Assembly (NCBI RefSeq): GCF_017833295.1
Contig: NZ_JAFIBW010000001.1
Coordinates: forward strand, 310,001 to 374,000
Source of the DNA: Methylobacterium sp. PvR107
GTDB taxonomy: Bacteria > Pseudomonadota > Alphaproteobacteria > Rhizobiales > Beijerinckiaceae
Direction of reading: 5' to 3'
Length of the DNA stretch: 64,000 nt
Part shown: piece by piece, positions 45,715 to 54,445 of the stretch
Numbering within the stretch: position 1 is the first letter of the stretch
Layout of the letters: every line of letters begins with the position of its first letter
Notes under the pieces: model-generated
What the model was told of the DNA's origin: nothing
The model's input: only the letters and a program-made list of their open reading frames with translations
Database searches by the model: none
Program-made: the position numbers and the translations under genes

Positions 45715-47757
45715 TCAGTAGACCTGGGCCTCCTCGCGCGGCCTGTCGGACAGGCCGTCCCGGCGATCCAGGCTCTTCTCCATCACCTTGGCCAGCCCGA
45801 CCATGATCTGATCGAGGGCGTAGTCCTTCGGCGTGTAGACGGCGCGCACGCCCATGTTCTTGAGGACCAGCTCGTCCTCCGGCGAGATGATGCCGCCGAC
45901 CACCACCGGGATATGGTCGAGCCCCGCCTCGCGCATCTTGGCCCGGACCTCCCGCACCAGCGGCACGTGGGAACCGGACAGGATCGACAGGCCGACCACG
46001 TGGGCGCCGGTCTCCTTGGCCTTCGCGACGATCTCGGCCGGGGTCTGGCGGATGCCGTCGTAGGTCACGTCGAAGCCGACGTCCCGGGCCCGCAACGCGA
46101 TCTGCTCGGCGCCGTTGGAATGGCCGTCGAGGCCCGGCTTGCCGACCACGAGCTTCGGCGTCTCGCCCAGCCGCTCGCCGAGGTCGGCGATCAGGAGCTT
46201 GGCTTCCTCGGCGGCGCCGGAGGAGACCGTCTCCACGGTCACGCCGGTGGGCGCCCGATACTCGCCGAAGACGTTTCGCAGGCGCGCGCCCCACTCACCG
46301 GTGGTGATTCCGGCCTTTGCGGCCGCGATCGAGGGCGGCATGATGTTGGCGCCGGAGCGTGCCGCCTGTTCCAGGGCGTCGAGGGCTTGGCCCACGGCGT
46401 TCTCGTCGCGGCGGCCGCGCCACTCGCGGATGCGGTTCTGCGCCTCCATCTCCACGGTCTCGGAGACGGAGAAGATCGCGCCCTCCCCGGCGGTGAGCGG
46501 CGACGGCTCGCCCTGCTGCCACTTGTTGACGCCGACGACGATCTGCTCGCCGGCCTCGATCGCCGAGATCCGGCGGGCGTTCGACTCCACCAGCGCGCGC
46601 TTGAGCGCCCCGGTCTCGACCGCCGCCACCGCGCCGCCGATGCCGCCGATCCGCTCCAGCTCGGCCCGGGTCTCGACCTTCAGCGCCTCGACCTTGGCGT
46701 CGATCACGTGGCTGCCGTCGAAGATGTCGTCGTATTCCAGCAGGTCGGTCTCGAAGGCCAGGATCTGCTGCATGCGCATGGACCATTGCTGGTCCCAGGG
46801 CCGGGGCAGGCCGAGCGCCTCGTTCCAGGCCGGCAGCTGCACCGCCCGGGCGCGGGCGCGCTTGGAGAGCGTCACCGCCAGCATCTCGATCAGGATGCGG
46901 TGGACGTTGTTTTCCGGTTGCTGCTCCGTCAGGCCGAGTGAATTGACCTGCACCCCATACCGAAAAATGCGCTTCTTCGGGTCGTCGATGCCGTAGCGCT
47001 CCTGGGCGATCTCGTCCCAGAGTTCGGAGAACGCCCGCATCTTGCAGATCTCGGTGACGAACCGCAGGCCCGCGTTCACGAAGAACGAAATCCGGCCGAA
47101 GACGTCGGAAAAACTCGCGGCGTCGAATTCCGGATCGTCGCGCACGGTGTCGAGGACCGCGATGGCGATGGCCAGCGCGTAGGAGAGTTCCTGGACCGGC
47201 GTCGCCCCCGCCTCCTGCAGGTGGTAGGAGCAGACGTTCATCGGGTTCCACTTCGGCACGTTCTTGGTCGTGAACAGGATCACGTCCTTGGTGAGCCGGA
47301 GGGACGGCGCGGGCGGGAACACGTAGGTGCCGCGCGACAGGTATTCCTTGATGATGTCGTTCTGGGTCGTGCCCTGGAGGGCGGCGAGCGGCGCCCCCTG
47401 CTCCTCGGCCACCGCCAGATAGAGCGCCAGCAGCCACGGGGCCGTGGCGTTGATCGTCATGGAGGTGTTCATCTGGGCGAGCGGGATGTCCTGGAACAGG
47501 GTCCGCATGTCGCCGAGATGGGCGATCGAGACGCCGACCTTGCCGACCTCGCCGCGGGCCAGCTCGTGGTCGGGGTCGTAGCCGGTCTGGGTCGGCAGAT
47601 CGAAGGCGACCGACAGGCCGGTCTGGCCCTTGGCGAGGTTTCCGCGATAGAGCTTGTTCGACTCCGCCGCCGTCGAGTGCCCCGCATAGGTGCGGATGAT
47701 CCAGGGCTTGTCGCGGCTCGACTTGTCGCTCTTGGTCTCCGCGACGCTTGCGGCCAT
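45715..47757 (-). CDS. ecm: Ethylmalonyl-CoA mutase, B12-dependent
   Basis: 680 residues. It rearranges (2R)-ethylmalonyl-CoA to methylsuccinyl-CoA in the ethylmalonyl-CoA pathway; the Methylobacterium gene was first named meaA. A methylmalonyl-CoA-mutase-like TIM barrel (about 15-500: RTYAGHSTAAESNKLYRGNLAKGQTGLSVAFDLPTQTGYD) is followed by a cobalamin domain with DGHSNG (His546, the cobalt ligand), SILSGSHVPL and VVVGGIISPED. It is divergent from ccr across a truncated catalase. A strong ribosome-binding site (GGAGGCGAGGG) precedes the ATG. Confidence 0.96.
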   Translation of the reverse strand: MAASVAETKSDKSSRDKPWIIRTYAGHSTAAESNKLYRGNLAKGQTGLSVAFDLPTQTGYDPDHELARGEVGKVGVSIAHLGDMRTLFQDIPLAQMNTSMTINATAPWLLALYLAVAEEQGAPLAALQGTTQNDIIKEYLSRGTYVFPPAPSLRLTKDVILFTTKNVPKWNPMNVCSYHLQEAGATPVQELSYALAIAIAVLDTVRDDPEFDAASFSDVFGRISFFVNAGLRFVTEICKMRAFSELWDEIAQERYGIDDPKKRIFRYGVQVNSLGLTEQQPENNVHRILIEMLAVTLSKRARARAVQLPAWNEALGLPRPWDQQWSMRMQQILAFETDLLEYDDIFDGSHVIDAKVEALKVETRAELERIGGIGGAVAAVETGALKRALVESNARRISAIEAGEQIVVGVNKWQQGEPSPLTAGEGAIFSVSETVEMEAQNRIREWRGRRDENAVGQALDALEQAARSGANIMPPSIAAAKAGITTGEWGARLRNVFGEYRAPTGVTVETVSSGAAEEAKLLIADLGERLGETPKLVVGKPGLDGHSNGAEQIALRARDVGFDVTYDGIRQTPAEIVAKAKETGAHVVGLSILSGSHVPLVREVRAKMREAGLDHIPVVVGGIISPEDELVLKNMGVRAVYTPKDYALDQIMVGLAKVMEKSLDRRDGLSDRPREEAQVY

Positions 47758-48075
47758 CCCTCGCCTCCGTGTGATCTTTAGTATCCGCGCGCGGGGCGCC
47801 GACTTGCGGCCACCGTAGCGAAGGCCGGGCGGCCCGTCATCCGGGACAGAAGGGCAAGGGGCCCCCGCAGCGCCCGGCCGGCCTTTAAAAAACTTGTCCG
47901 CCGGGACAGCCCGATTTGAGGCTTGTCGCGCGGCCGCATCGTCGCCCCGGGATTGTCAGCTCTGATCCACTTCACGAGGGCGCCAATCGGGAGCCCGCGC
48001 GTTGGGCCGCCAGCGAATGCATCGCGCGCAACACGATTCGCGCCTGCGCCCGCCCGTCCTCCACACGGGCGCCGG
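47758..48075. other. Intergenic region between ecm and the catalase remnant
   Basis: 318 bases. It must contain the ecm promoter. The three forward frames show no match to the missing N-terminal part of catalase, and no mobile-element end is visible at the junction near 48076. Confidence 0.5.
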
Positions 48076-49059
48076 TGGGATTTCTGGGGCCTGTCGCCGG
48101 AGGCGATCCACCAGGTCATGATCCGGTACAGCGACCGCGGCACGCCGAAATCGGCGCGCTTCACGAACGGCTACGGCTCGCACACCGTCTCGCTCTGGAA
48201 CGAGAAGGGTGAGCGCTCCTGGGTGAAGTTCCACTTCCACACCAGGCAGGGGATCCAGAACCTGTCCGCCGACGAGGCCGACGAAATCGCCGGCAAGGAT
48301 CCGGACTACTCGTCCGCCGACCTGTCCTCGGCGATCGAGGCGGCCGACTTCCCGGAATGGGCGGTGAAGGTCCAGATCATGCCCGAGCTGGACGCCGACA
48401 CGTACCGCATCAATCCGCTCGCTCTCGCCAGGGTCTGGCCGCACGGCGCCTACCCGCTGATCGAGATCGGCGCGATGGCGCTGAACCGGAACCCGGAGAA
48501 CGACTTCGCGGAGATCGGGCAATCGGCCTTCGAACCATCGAACGTCGTGCCCGGCATCGGCTCCTCGCCGGACAAGATGCTCCAGAACCGCATCCTGTCG
48601 TACGCGGACGCCCACCGGTACCGGCTCGGGGCGAACTACCACCAGATCCCGGTGGACCAAGCCCGGAACGCCAGGGTCCAGACCTACCACCGCGACGGTG
48701 CGATGCGCACCGACGGCAACCACGGCGCGCAGGTCGATTGTCAGCCGAACTCGTTCGGCGGGCCCGTCGAGGCTCCGTCCTTCGCCGAGCCGCCGCTCCG
48801 GATCCGGGGCGACGCCGCCCGGTACGGCTGGCCCAACGACGACGCGGACCTCTACGGCCAGCCGCGTGACCTGTGGTCGATGGGGCTCGACGAGGGCGCC
48901 CGCCAGCGGCTCGTTCAGAACATCGTCACCGCGATGGGCGACTCGCCGCGTCTTATCCAGGCGCGGATGATCGGCCACTGGTATAAAGTCTACCCGGACT
49001 TCGGGCGGGGCGTCGCGGAAGGTCTCGGGATCGAGGCCGGCAAGGCGGCGGCCGAATAA
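48076..49059 (+). pseudogene. katA: Catalase remnant, N-terminal third missing
   Basis: The conserved sequence begins abruptly at WDFWGLSPEAIHQVMIRYSDRG and runs to the end of a small-subunit monofunctional catalase, 327 codons. About 150-170 N-terminal residues are absent, including the distal heme His and Asn, so H2O2 dismutation should be impossible. The proximal heme-ligand Tyr is present in RILSYADAHRYRLG. The open frame extends upstream through unrelated Pro/Arg-rich sequence, and the first internal ATG is at 48118. The frame is otherwise undamaged, suggesting recent truncation or a retained partial role. It is followed by a good terminator. Confidence 0.85.
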
Positions 49060-49095
49060 TACTTGGTCGTTCGAAAAACCGAATTTGAATACGTG

Positions 49096-49123
49096 GGCGC
49101 CGGCCCTGTGCCGGCGCCTTTTT
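49096..49123 (+). terminator. Rho-independent terminator after the catalase remnant
   Basis: GGCGCCGGC-CCTGT-GCCGGCGCC is a perfect 9-bp stem with a 5-nt loop, directly followed by TTTTT. It is the clearest intrinsic terminator in the window and insulates ccr from upstream transcription. Confidence 0.92.
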
Positions 49124-49240
49124 CATGCCGGAAACCACCGGCTTTCGACTTTCGACCCACTTGGAGGCCTCAGGCATCACCGCTATAGCCCGATTGAGAA
49201 CCGCGGCCGTGAGCAACACGCGGGACGAGAGGAGAGCGAG

Positions 49241-50527
49241 ATGGCGGCGAGCGCTGCGATCAGTCCGACGGGCGGGGAGGTCAAGGACCTCTACGAGATG
49301 GGTGAAATCCCGCCGCTGGGTCATGTGCCGGCCAAGATGTATGCCTGGGCGATCCGGCGCGAGCGGCACGGCCCCCCGGAGCAGTCCCACCAGCTCGAGG
49401 TGCTGCCGGTCTGGGAGATCGGCGACGACGAGGTGCTGGTCTACGTCATGGCGGCGGGCGTGAACTACAACGGCGTCTGGGCCGGCCTCGGCGAGCCGAT
49501 CTCGCCGTTCGACGTCCACAAGGGCGAGTACCACATCGCGGGCTCGGACGCCTCCGGCATCGTCTGGAAGGTCGGCTCCAAGGTGAAGCGCTGGAAGGTC
49601 GGCGACGAGGTCATCGTCCACTGTAACCGCGACGACGGCGACGACGAGGAGTGCAACGGCGGCGACCCGATGCTCTCGCCCTCGCAGCGCATCTGGGGCT
49701 ACGAGACCGGCGACGGCTCCTTCGCGCAGTTCTGCCGGGTGCAGTCGCGCCAGCTGATGACGCGGCCCAAGCACCTCACCTGGGAGGAGGCCGCCTGCTA
49801 CACGCTGACGCTCGCCACCGCCTACCGCATGCTGTTCGGCCACGCCCCGCACACGGTCAAGCCGGGCCAGAACGTGCTGATCTGGGGTGCCTCCGGCGGC
49901 CTCGGCGTGTTCGGCGTGCAGCTCTGCGCGGCGAGTGGCGCCAACGCGATCGCGGTGATCTCCGACGAGTCGAAGCGCGACTACGTGATGAGCCTCGGCG
50001 CCAAGGGCGTCATCAACCGCAAGGACTTCGACTGCTGGGGCCAGCTGCCGAAGGTCAACAGCCCCGAGTTCCACGCCTGGACCAAGGAGGCGCGGAAGTT
50101 CGGCAAGGCGATCTGGGACATCACCGGCAAGCAGGATGTCGACATCGTGTTCGAGCATCCCGGCGAGGCGACCTTCCCGGTCTCGGCGCTGGTGGTGAAG
50201 CGCGGCGGCATGGTGGTGTTCTGCGCCGGCACGACCGGCTTCAACATCACCTTCGACGCCCGCTACGTCTGGATGCGGCAGAAACGCATCCAGGGTTCGC
50301 ACTTCGCCCACCTCAAGCAGGCCTCGGCGGCGAACCAGTTCGTGCTCGACCAGCGGATCGACCCGTGCATGAGCGAGGTCTTCCCCTGGGACAAGATCCC
50401 CCAGGCCCACACCAAGATGTGGAAGAACCAGCACCCGCCGGGCAACATGGCCTGTTTGGTCAACTCCCCGCGCGCCGGCCTGCGCACGGTCGAGGACGTG
50501 ATCGAGGCCGGCCCGCTGAAGCGGTAA
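49241..50527 (+). CDS. ccr: Crotonyl-CoA carboxylase/reductase
   Basis: 428 residues from the ATG at 49241 (ribosome-binding site GAGAGGAGAG); the upstream open frame crosses the terminator. An MDR-superfamily enzyme, it carboxylates crotonyl-CoA with NADPH and CO2 to (2S)-ethylmalonyl-CoA, the key step of the ethylmalonyl-CoA pathway. Signatures include VMAAGVNYNGVWAGLGEP, GYETGDGSFAQFCRVQ, ILWGASGGLGVFGVQL-type nucleotide motif (IWGASGGLGVFGVQL) and FEHPGEATFPVSALVVKRGG. Its product feeds the epimerase and Ecm, the latter encoded 1.5 kb away. Confidence 0.97.
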   Translation: MAASAAISPTGGEVKDLYEMGEIPPLGHVPAKMYAWAIRRERHGPPEQSHQLEVLPVWEIGDDEVLVYVMAAGVNYNGVWAGLGEPISPFDVHKGEYHIAGSDASGIVWKVGSKVKRWKVGDEVIVHCNRDDGDDEECNGGDPMLSPSQRIWGYETGDGSFAQFCRVQSRQLMTRPKHLTWEEAACYTLTLATAYRMLFGHAPHTVKPGQNVLIWGASGGLGVFGVQLCAASGANAIAVISDESKRDYVMSLGAKGVINRKDFDCWGQLPKVNSPEFHAWTKEARKFGKAIWDITGKQDVDIVFEHPGEATFPVSALVVKRGGMVVFCAGTTGFNITFDARYVWMRQKRIQGSHFAHLKQASAANQFVLDQRIDPCMSEVFPWDKIPQAHTKMWKNQHPPGNMACLVNSPRAGLRTVEDVIEAGPLKR

Positions 50528-50537
50528 GGCGTCCCGT

Positions 50538-50574
50538 CGGGCCGGCCCCGCCGCTCTCGCGCGGGGCCGGCCCG
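50538..50574 (+). terminator. Hairpin terminator after ccr
   Basis: CGGGCCGGCCCCGC (50538-50551) pairs perfectly with GCGGGGCCGGCCCG (50561-50574) around a 9-nt loop, 10 bases after the ccr stop. No T-run follows, as is frequent in high-GC genomes. Confidence 0.75.
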
Positions 50575-50699
50575 ATCGGCTAAGCTCCCGGCGTCCCGCG
50601 CCGACTCGGCGACCGGTTCGGTGTGCCGGGACGCGCGCGGATGACGGGCCCACGAGATCCTGACAGGACCCGGCCCCGATCCGAACAGGGGGCACGGAT

Positions 50700-50999
50700 T
50701 TGAGCGCCGACGACGAGGCTTACGTCTACGACGAGGCGACGGGCGAATGGCTCCCGCCCGGGACCGCGGCCAAGCTCCCTGAGACGGCGGCCGTCCGCGA
50801 CGCGGCCGGCAACGTCCTGGCCGACGGCGATTCGGTCACGCTGATCAAGGACCTCAAGGTCAAGGGCGCCAACCAGACCCTGAAGCAAGGCACCGTCATC
50901 CGGTCGATCCGGCTCACGGACGATCCGGAGGAGATCGACTGCCGCCACGACACGATCAAGGGCTTGGTCCTGCGCACCGAATTCGTCCGGAAGCGCTGA
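50700..50999 (+). CDS. PhnA/YjdM-family protein lacking the zinc-ribbon cysteines
   Basis: 99 residues, starting at a TTG with a GGGGG ribosome-binding site. The C-terminal 70 residues are an almost canonical PhnA domain: VRDAAGNVLADGDSVTLIKDLKVKG, TLKQGTVIRSIRLTDDPEEIDCRHDTIKGLVLRTEFVRKR. The usual N-terminal four-Cys zinc ribbon is replaced by DEAYVYDEATGEWLPPG without cysteines. Despite the name, the family has no proven role in phosphonate breakdown. The function is unknown. Confidence 0.88.
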   Translation: MSADDEAYVYDEATGEWLPPGTAAKLPETAAVRDAAGNVLADGDSVTLIKDLKVKGANQTLKQGTVIRSIRLTDDPEEIDCRHDTIKGLVLRTEFVRKR

Positions 51000-51177
51000 A
51001 CGGACGGCCCTGCCGGGACGATCGCCGGCTGTCGGTGCGATCCCGATCACGCGACGGGACCGCGCGCCGCGTCAGGGCGCGCAGCGCGGCGTCTTCGACC
51101 GCGTCGCCGACGGGATGGCTTCGCGCCGCCCGCGAGGACGATGCGCGGCGAGGCCGCGTGCTTTCGCGGGCCGCCGG

Positions 51178-51354
51178 CTACCGCCGGCGCGACTCGTCCT
51201 GCGGCAGGTGGCGGCCATAGACCTCCTCCTTGTCCGCGCGCTGCTGGATCAGGTCGGCATAGGCCTGCCGCATCTCCGGAGAGACGCTGATGCTCTTGCC
51301 CTTGGTGGGCTTGCGCTTGGGCGCCTTCTTGAAGGTGTTGTTCGGGTCGCTCAT
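51178..51354 (-). CDS. Small basic hypothetical protein
   Basis: 58 residues from the ATG at 51354 (an ATG 11 codons upstream is possible). A Lys-rich N-terminal half (NNTFKKAPKRKPTKGKSISV) precedes a predicted helix (SPEMRQAYADLIQQRADKEEVYG). No family recognised. It converges on the PhnA-like gene. Confidence 0.5.
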   Translation of the reverse strand: MSDPNNTFKKAPKRKPTKGKSISVSPEMRQAYADLIQQRADKEEVYGRHLPQDESRRR

Positions 51355-51549
51355 GCCGGGCTCCGCGTCGAACCGTGGCGGCCTCACGTGGCCGGTCGAA
51401 CGATCCGGCGATCCGGCCGCCGCCCAGAGCCGGACATCCGCCCTCTAGCGCATTGCCGGCCCGGGCGCACCGGGGCGGAGAGACGGTTTGATCTGGCCTG
51501 CCGCTGCGGCCTCTGCCAGGATCGGGACGGCGACGGTCGGGGGACGAAG

Positions 51550-53028
51550 ATGGATTCGGGTGTCTCGTCGCGGTGTCGGCCCCCGGGCGCGTCGCGCGGC
51601 CGCTCCCGGTGCGGGGCATCGCTCGCGATCCTGATCGCCTTCGGCGGCCTGCCGGTTCTGGCTCAGGATCGGCCGGTTCCGGCCCGGGCCGCACCGAGGC
51701 CGGCGCCGGCGGCGGGGGCGCCGGCCGACCCCGCCTTCGAGTCCGCGAAGGTGACCTTCGAGGCGCTGCCGGAGGCCGACCGCAAGGCGGTCCAGGATGC
51801 CCTGGTCTGGACCGGCGACTTCAACGCCGTGGTGTCGGGGGCCTTCGGGCGCCGGACCTTCGAGGCGCTCAACGCCTACGGCGCCCGGACCGGCGGGGCC
51901 GATCCCCTCGATCCGCGCGTCCGGGCGGCGTTGCTCTCCGCCGGCGCGGCGGCGCGGAACGCGGCGCGCTTCCGCGTCTCGGTCGATCCCGGCACAGGTG
52001 CCCTGATGGGGGTGCCCGAGCGCCTGCTGGCGAAGCGCACCGCCCTGCCCTCCGGAACCCGCTGGCAGAGCCAGGACGGCCGCGTGACCCTGGAATCCCG
52101 CGTCTTCCCGCCCGGGACCGAGACCCTGGACACCCTGTTCGAGAAGGCCACCGCGCCGCTTCCCGGCCGCAAGGTGACCTACAAGCTGCGGCGGCCCGAC
52201 ACCGTGGTGGTCACCGCCGAGACCGGGACGGGATTGTCCTATATCCGTTACGCGTCCGGACCGGAGGGCGTGCGCGGCTTCCTGCTCGGCTACGACCGCG
52301 CCCTGGCGCCAGAGGTCGACCGGCTCGTCATCGCCGTAGCCAACGCCTTCGTGCCGTTTCCGGACCCCGCTACGGTACCGGTCGCTCAGATCCCGGCGGG
52401 CTCGGGGTCAGCACCGGCGGCCGGCGCTGCCGGCAAACCGGCATCCCCGCCGCAAGCCGCCGTGCCCCTGAGGCCGGCGAGCCTGTCATCCGCTCCGGTA
52501 TCGGGCGCGGGTCTCACGGTGGCGCCGGGACGCGTGCTGACTGCCGCCGCCGTGCTGGAGGGATGCGCCCAGCCTCGCATCGGCTCGGTGCCGGCGCGGG
52601 TGCTCGCCACCGATCCCGCCGGCCTTACCCTCCTCGACGTGCCCGGCGCCCCTGCCCCGCTCCAGCTCGCAATCCGGACCGAGCCCGTCGGCGCCGAGGA
52701 CAGCCTGATCGCCCTTGCCCCGTCCCCGGACGGCGTCCAGGCCGCTCCCGGCGAGTCGCGCGGCGGGGACGTGATCGCGGCGCTCCAACCGGGATCCGGC
52801 GGCGCGCCGGTGCTCGACCGGTCGGGGGCCCTCGTCGGACTCGTCGCCCGCTATCCCGCGGCGCCGCGCCGGGTCGCCGGGGTGGTGCCGCCTTCGCGCC
52901 TGCCGCTTGTGCCGGCGCGGGCCGTCACGGCTTTCCTGGCCGCCCAGGGCCTCTCCGCGACGACGCCGCGCCGGGATGGCGGTCCCGGCGCGGTCGCGCC
53001 CGCCGTCGTGGCGATCACCTGCCGCTGA
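51550..53028 (+). CDS. Secreted protein: peptidoglycan-binding-like plus degenerate trypsin-like domain
   Basis: 492 residues from the ATG at 51550; the open frame before it is an artefact. A signal peptide lies at about residues 20-39 (ASLAILIAFGGLPVLAQ). Residues 65-105 resemble a peptidoglycan-binding repeat (VQDALVWTGDFNAVVSGAFGRRTFEALNAY). A Pro/Ala linker (about 285-320) leads to a chymotrypsin-fold domain (about 325-475) where the catalytic His motif reads LTAAAVLEG instead of LTAAHV; LLDV and GSGGAPVLDRSGALVGL keep the general shape. It is probably an inactive protease homologue acting as a periplasmic binding module. Confidence 0.78.
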   Translation: MDSGVSSRCRPPGASRGRSRCGASLAILIAFGGLPVLAQDRPVPARAAPRPAPAAGAPADPAFESAKVTFEALPEADRKAVQDALVWTGDFNAVVSGAFGRRTFEALNAYGARTGGADPLDPRVRAALLSAGAAARNAARFRVSVDPGTGALMGVPERLLAKRTALPSGTRWQSQDGRVTLESRVFPPGTETLDTLFEKATAPLPGRKVTYKLRRPDTVVVTAETGTGLSYIRYASGPEGVRGFLLGYDRALAPEVDRLVIAVANAFVPFPDPATVPVAQIPAGSGSAPAAGAAGKPASPPQAAVPLRPASLSSAPVSGAGLTVAPGRVLTAAAVLEGCAQPRIGSVPARVLATDPAGLTLLDVPGAPAPLQLAIRTEPVGAEDSLIALAPSPDGVQAAPGESRGGDVIAALQPGSGGAPVLDRSGALVGLVARYPAAPRRVAGVVPPSRLPLVPARAVTAFLAAQGLSATTPRRDGGPGAVAPAVVAITCR

Positions 53029-53080
53029 GCGAACCTGCGCCGGCCAGCCGACGCGCATCCGCTCAGGCTTGGGCTCGGGC

Positions 53081-53236
53081 TTACAGCCGGCCGGTGACCA
53101 GCAGCACGATCAGAACGATCAGCAGGATGCCACCGAGGCCGAAGCCGGGACCGCGATATGCACCGCCGCCGAGGAAGCCGCCGCCGCCGAAGGCCAGGAT
53201 GATCAGGATGATGAGAAGGATGGTGACGAGGGACAT
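53081..53236 (-). CDS. DUF3309-family small membrane protein
   Basis: 51 residues. The ATG at 53236 begins MSLVTILLIILIILAFGGGG, followed by a Gly-rich turn (FLGGGAYRGPGFGLGG) and a second membrane helix ILLIVLIVLLVTGRL. This two-helix, glycine-hinge pattern is the DUF3309 signature, common in Rhizobiales. The function is unknown. Confidence 0.85.
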   Translation of the reverse strand: MSLVTILLIILIILAFGGGGFLGGGAYRGPGFGLGGILLIVLIVLLVTGRL

Positions 53237-53356
53237 GGTCGGGCTCTCCGAACGGCTGCGCTAATGCGAGCGTGACCGTTCAAACGCTGCGACAATCCGT
53301 TCCGTTCAACGGCCGGCCAAGCTTTTGTGTGAAAAGTCGGGATGCGGCCGCCAGCC

Positions 53357-54406
53357 TCAAGCGTGCCAGTCCGGCAGGGCCGCCTCCGGCGCGTCCAGCC
53401 AGCCCGGCACCGGCAGGTCGCGCTCGGTGAGGAAAGCCGGATTGAACAGCTTGGAGGCGTAGCGCGCCGCCCCGTCGCACAGGATGGTCACGATCGTGTG
53501 GCCGGGCCCGAGGTCCCGCGCCAGCCGGATCGCGCCGGCGACGTTGATGCCCGACGAGCCGCCCAGCGACAGCCCTTCCTCACGCATCAGGCCGAAGACG
53601 ATGTCGAGGGCCTCACGGTCCGGGATCCGGAAGGCGCGATCGGGGGTGAAGCCCTCGAGGTTGCGGGTGATGCGGCCCTGACCGATGCCTTCGGTGATCG
53701 AGGAGCCCTCGGCCTTCAGCGTTCCGGTCGTGTAATGCGCGTAGAGGGCCGAACCCTCCGGATCGGAGAGCGCGATCCGCACCTGCGGATTCCGGACGCG
53801 GAGGGCCTCGGCGGTGCCGGCGAGCGTGCCGCCGGTTCCGGCCGCGCAGACGAAGCCGTCGACCTGGCCGCCGGTCTGCGCCCAGATCTCCGGGCCGGTG
53901 CCGTCCACATGCGCCTGCCGGTTGGCGATGTTGTCGAACTGGTCGGCGAAGAAGGCGCCGGCCGGCTCCGTCGCGGAGAGCTTCTCGGCGAGCCGCCTGG
54001 CCACGTGGACGTAGTTGTTCGGGTTGGCGAAGGGCACGGCCGGCACCTCGACGAGGCGCGCGCCCGCGAGCCGCAGGGTCTGCTTCTTCTCCTCGGACTG
54101 GGTGACCGGGATGACGATCAGCGTCCGGTAGCCGCGCACCGAGGCCACCAGCGCGAGGCCGATGCCGGTGTTGCCGGCGGTGCCCTCGACGATCGTGCCG
54201 CCCGGCCGGATCAGCCCCTTCGCCTCCGCGTCCCGCACGATGGAGAGCGCCGCGCGGTCCTTCACCGACAGCCCGGGATTGAGGAACTCGGCCTTCCCGT
54301 AGATGGCGCAGCCCGTCTCCTCGGAGGCGCGGCGCAGGCGGATCAGCGGCGTCTGGCCGATGGCGGCGAGGACATCGGCGGCGGGTTCGCGACTGGGTGC
54401 GGTCAT
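53357..54406 (-). CDS. cysK: Cysteine synthase family, PLP-dependent
   Basis: 349 residues, somewhat longer than typical CysK. It should replace the acetyl group of O-acetylserine with sulfide to form cysteine. The PLP lysine lies in NPGLSVKDRAA (about 42-52); TAGNTGIGLA (75-84) binds the substrate carboxylate; GTGGTLAG (about 190-197) binds phosphate. The sequence near the end, LGGSSGINVAGAIRLA, is also conserved. It starts 40 bases after cysA on the same strand, placing cysteine synthesis in the sulfate-uptake operon. Some paralogues of this length act on other acceptors. Confidence 0.92.
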   Translation of the reverse strand: MTAPSREPAADVLAAIGQTPLIRLRRASEETGCAIYGKAEFLNPGLSVKDRAALSIVRDAEAKGLIRPGGTIVEGTAGNTGIGLALVASVRGYRTLIVIPVTQSEEKKQTLRLAGARLVEVPAVPFANPNNYVHVARRLAEKLSATEPAGAFFADQFDNIANRQAHVDGTGPEIWAQTGGQVDGFVCAAGTGGTLAGTAEALRVRNPQVRIALSDPEGSALYAHYTTGTLKAEGSSITEGIGQGRITRNLEGFTPDRAFRIPDREALDIVFGLMREEGLSLGGSSGINVAGAIRLARDLGPGHTIVTILCDGAARYASKLFNPAFLTERDLPVPGWLDAPEAALPDWHA

Positions 54407-54445
54407 GGATAGGAGCCTAGGATGCAGCGCTGCCGCTGGCGAGCC

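Noticed and set aside
47778..48164. Missing catalase N-terminus on the other strand or another frame
   Set aside because: I read the upstream frames and found no catalase motif such as the distal His or heme-proximal segments.
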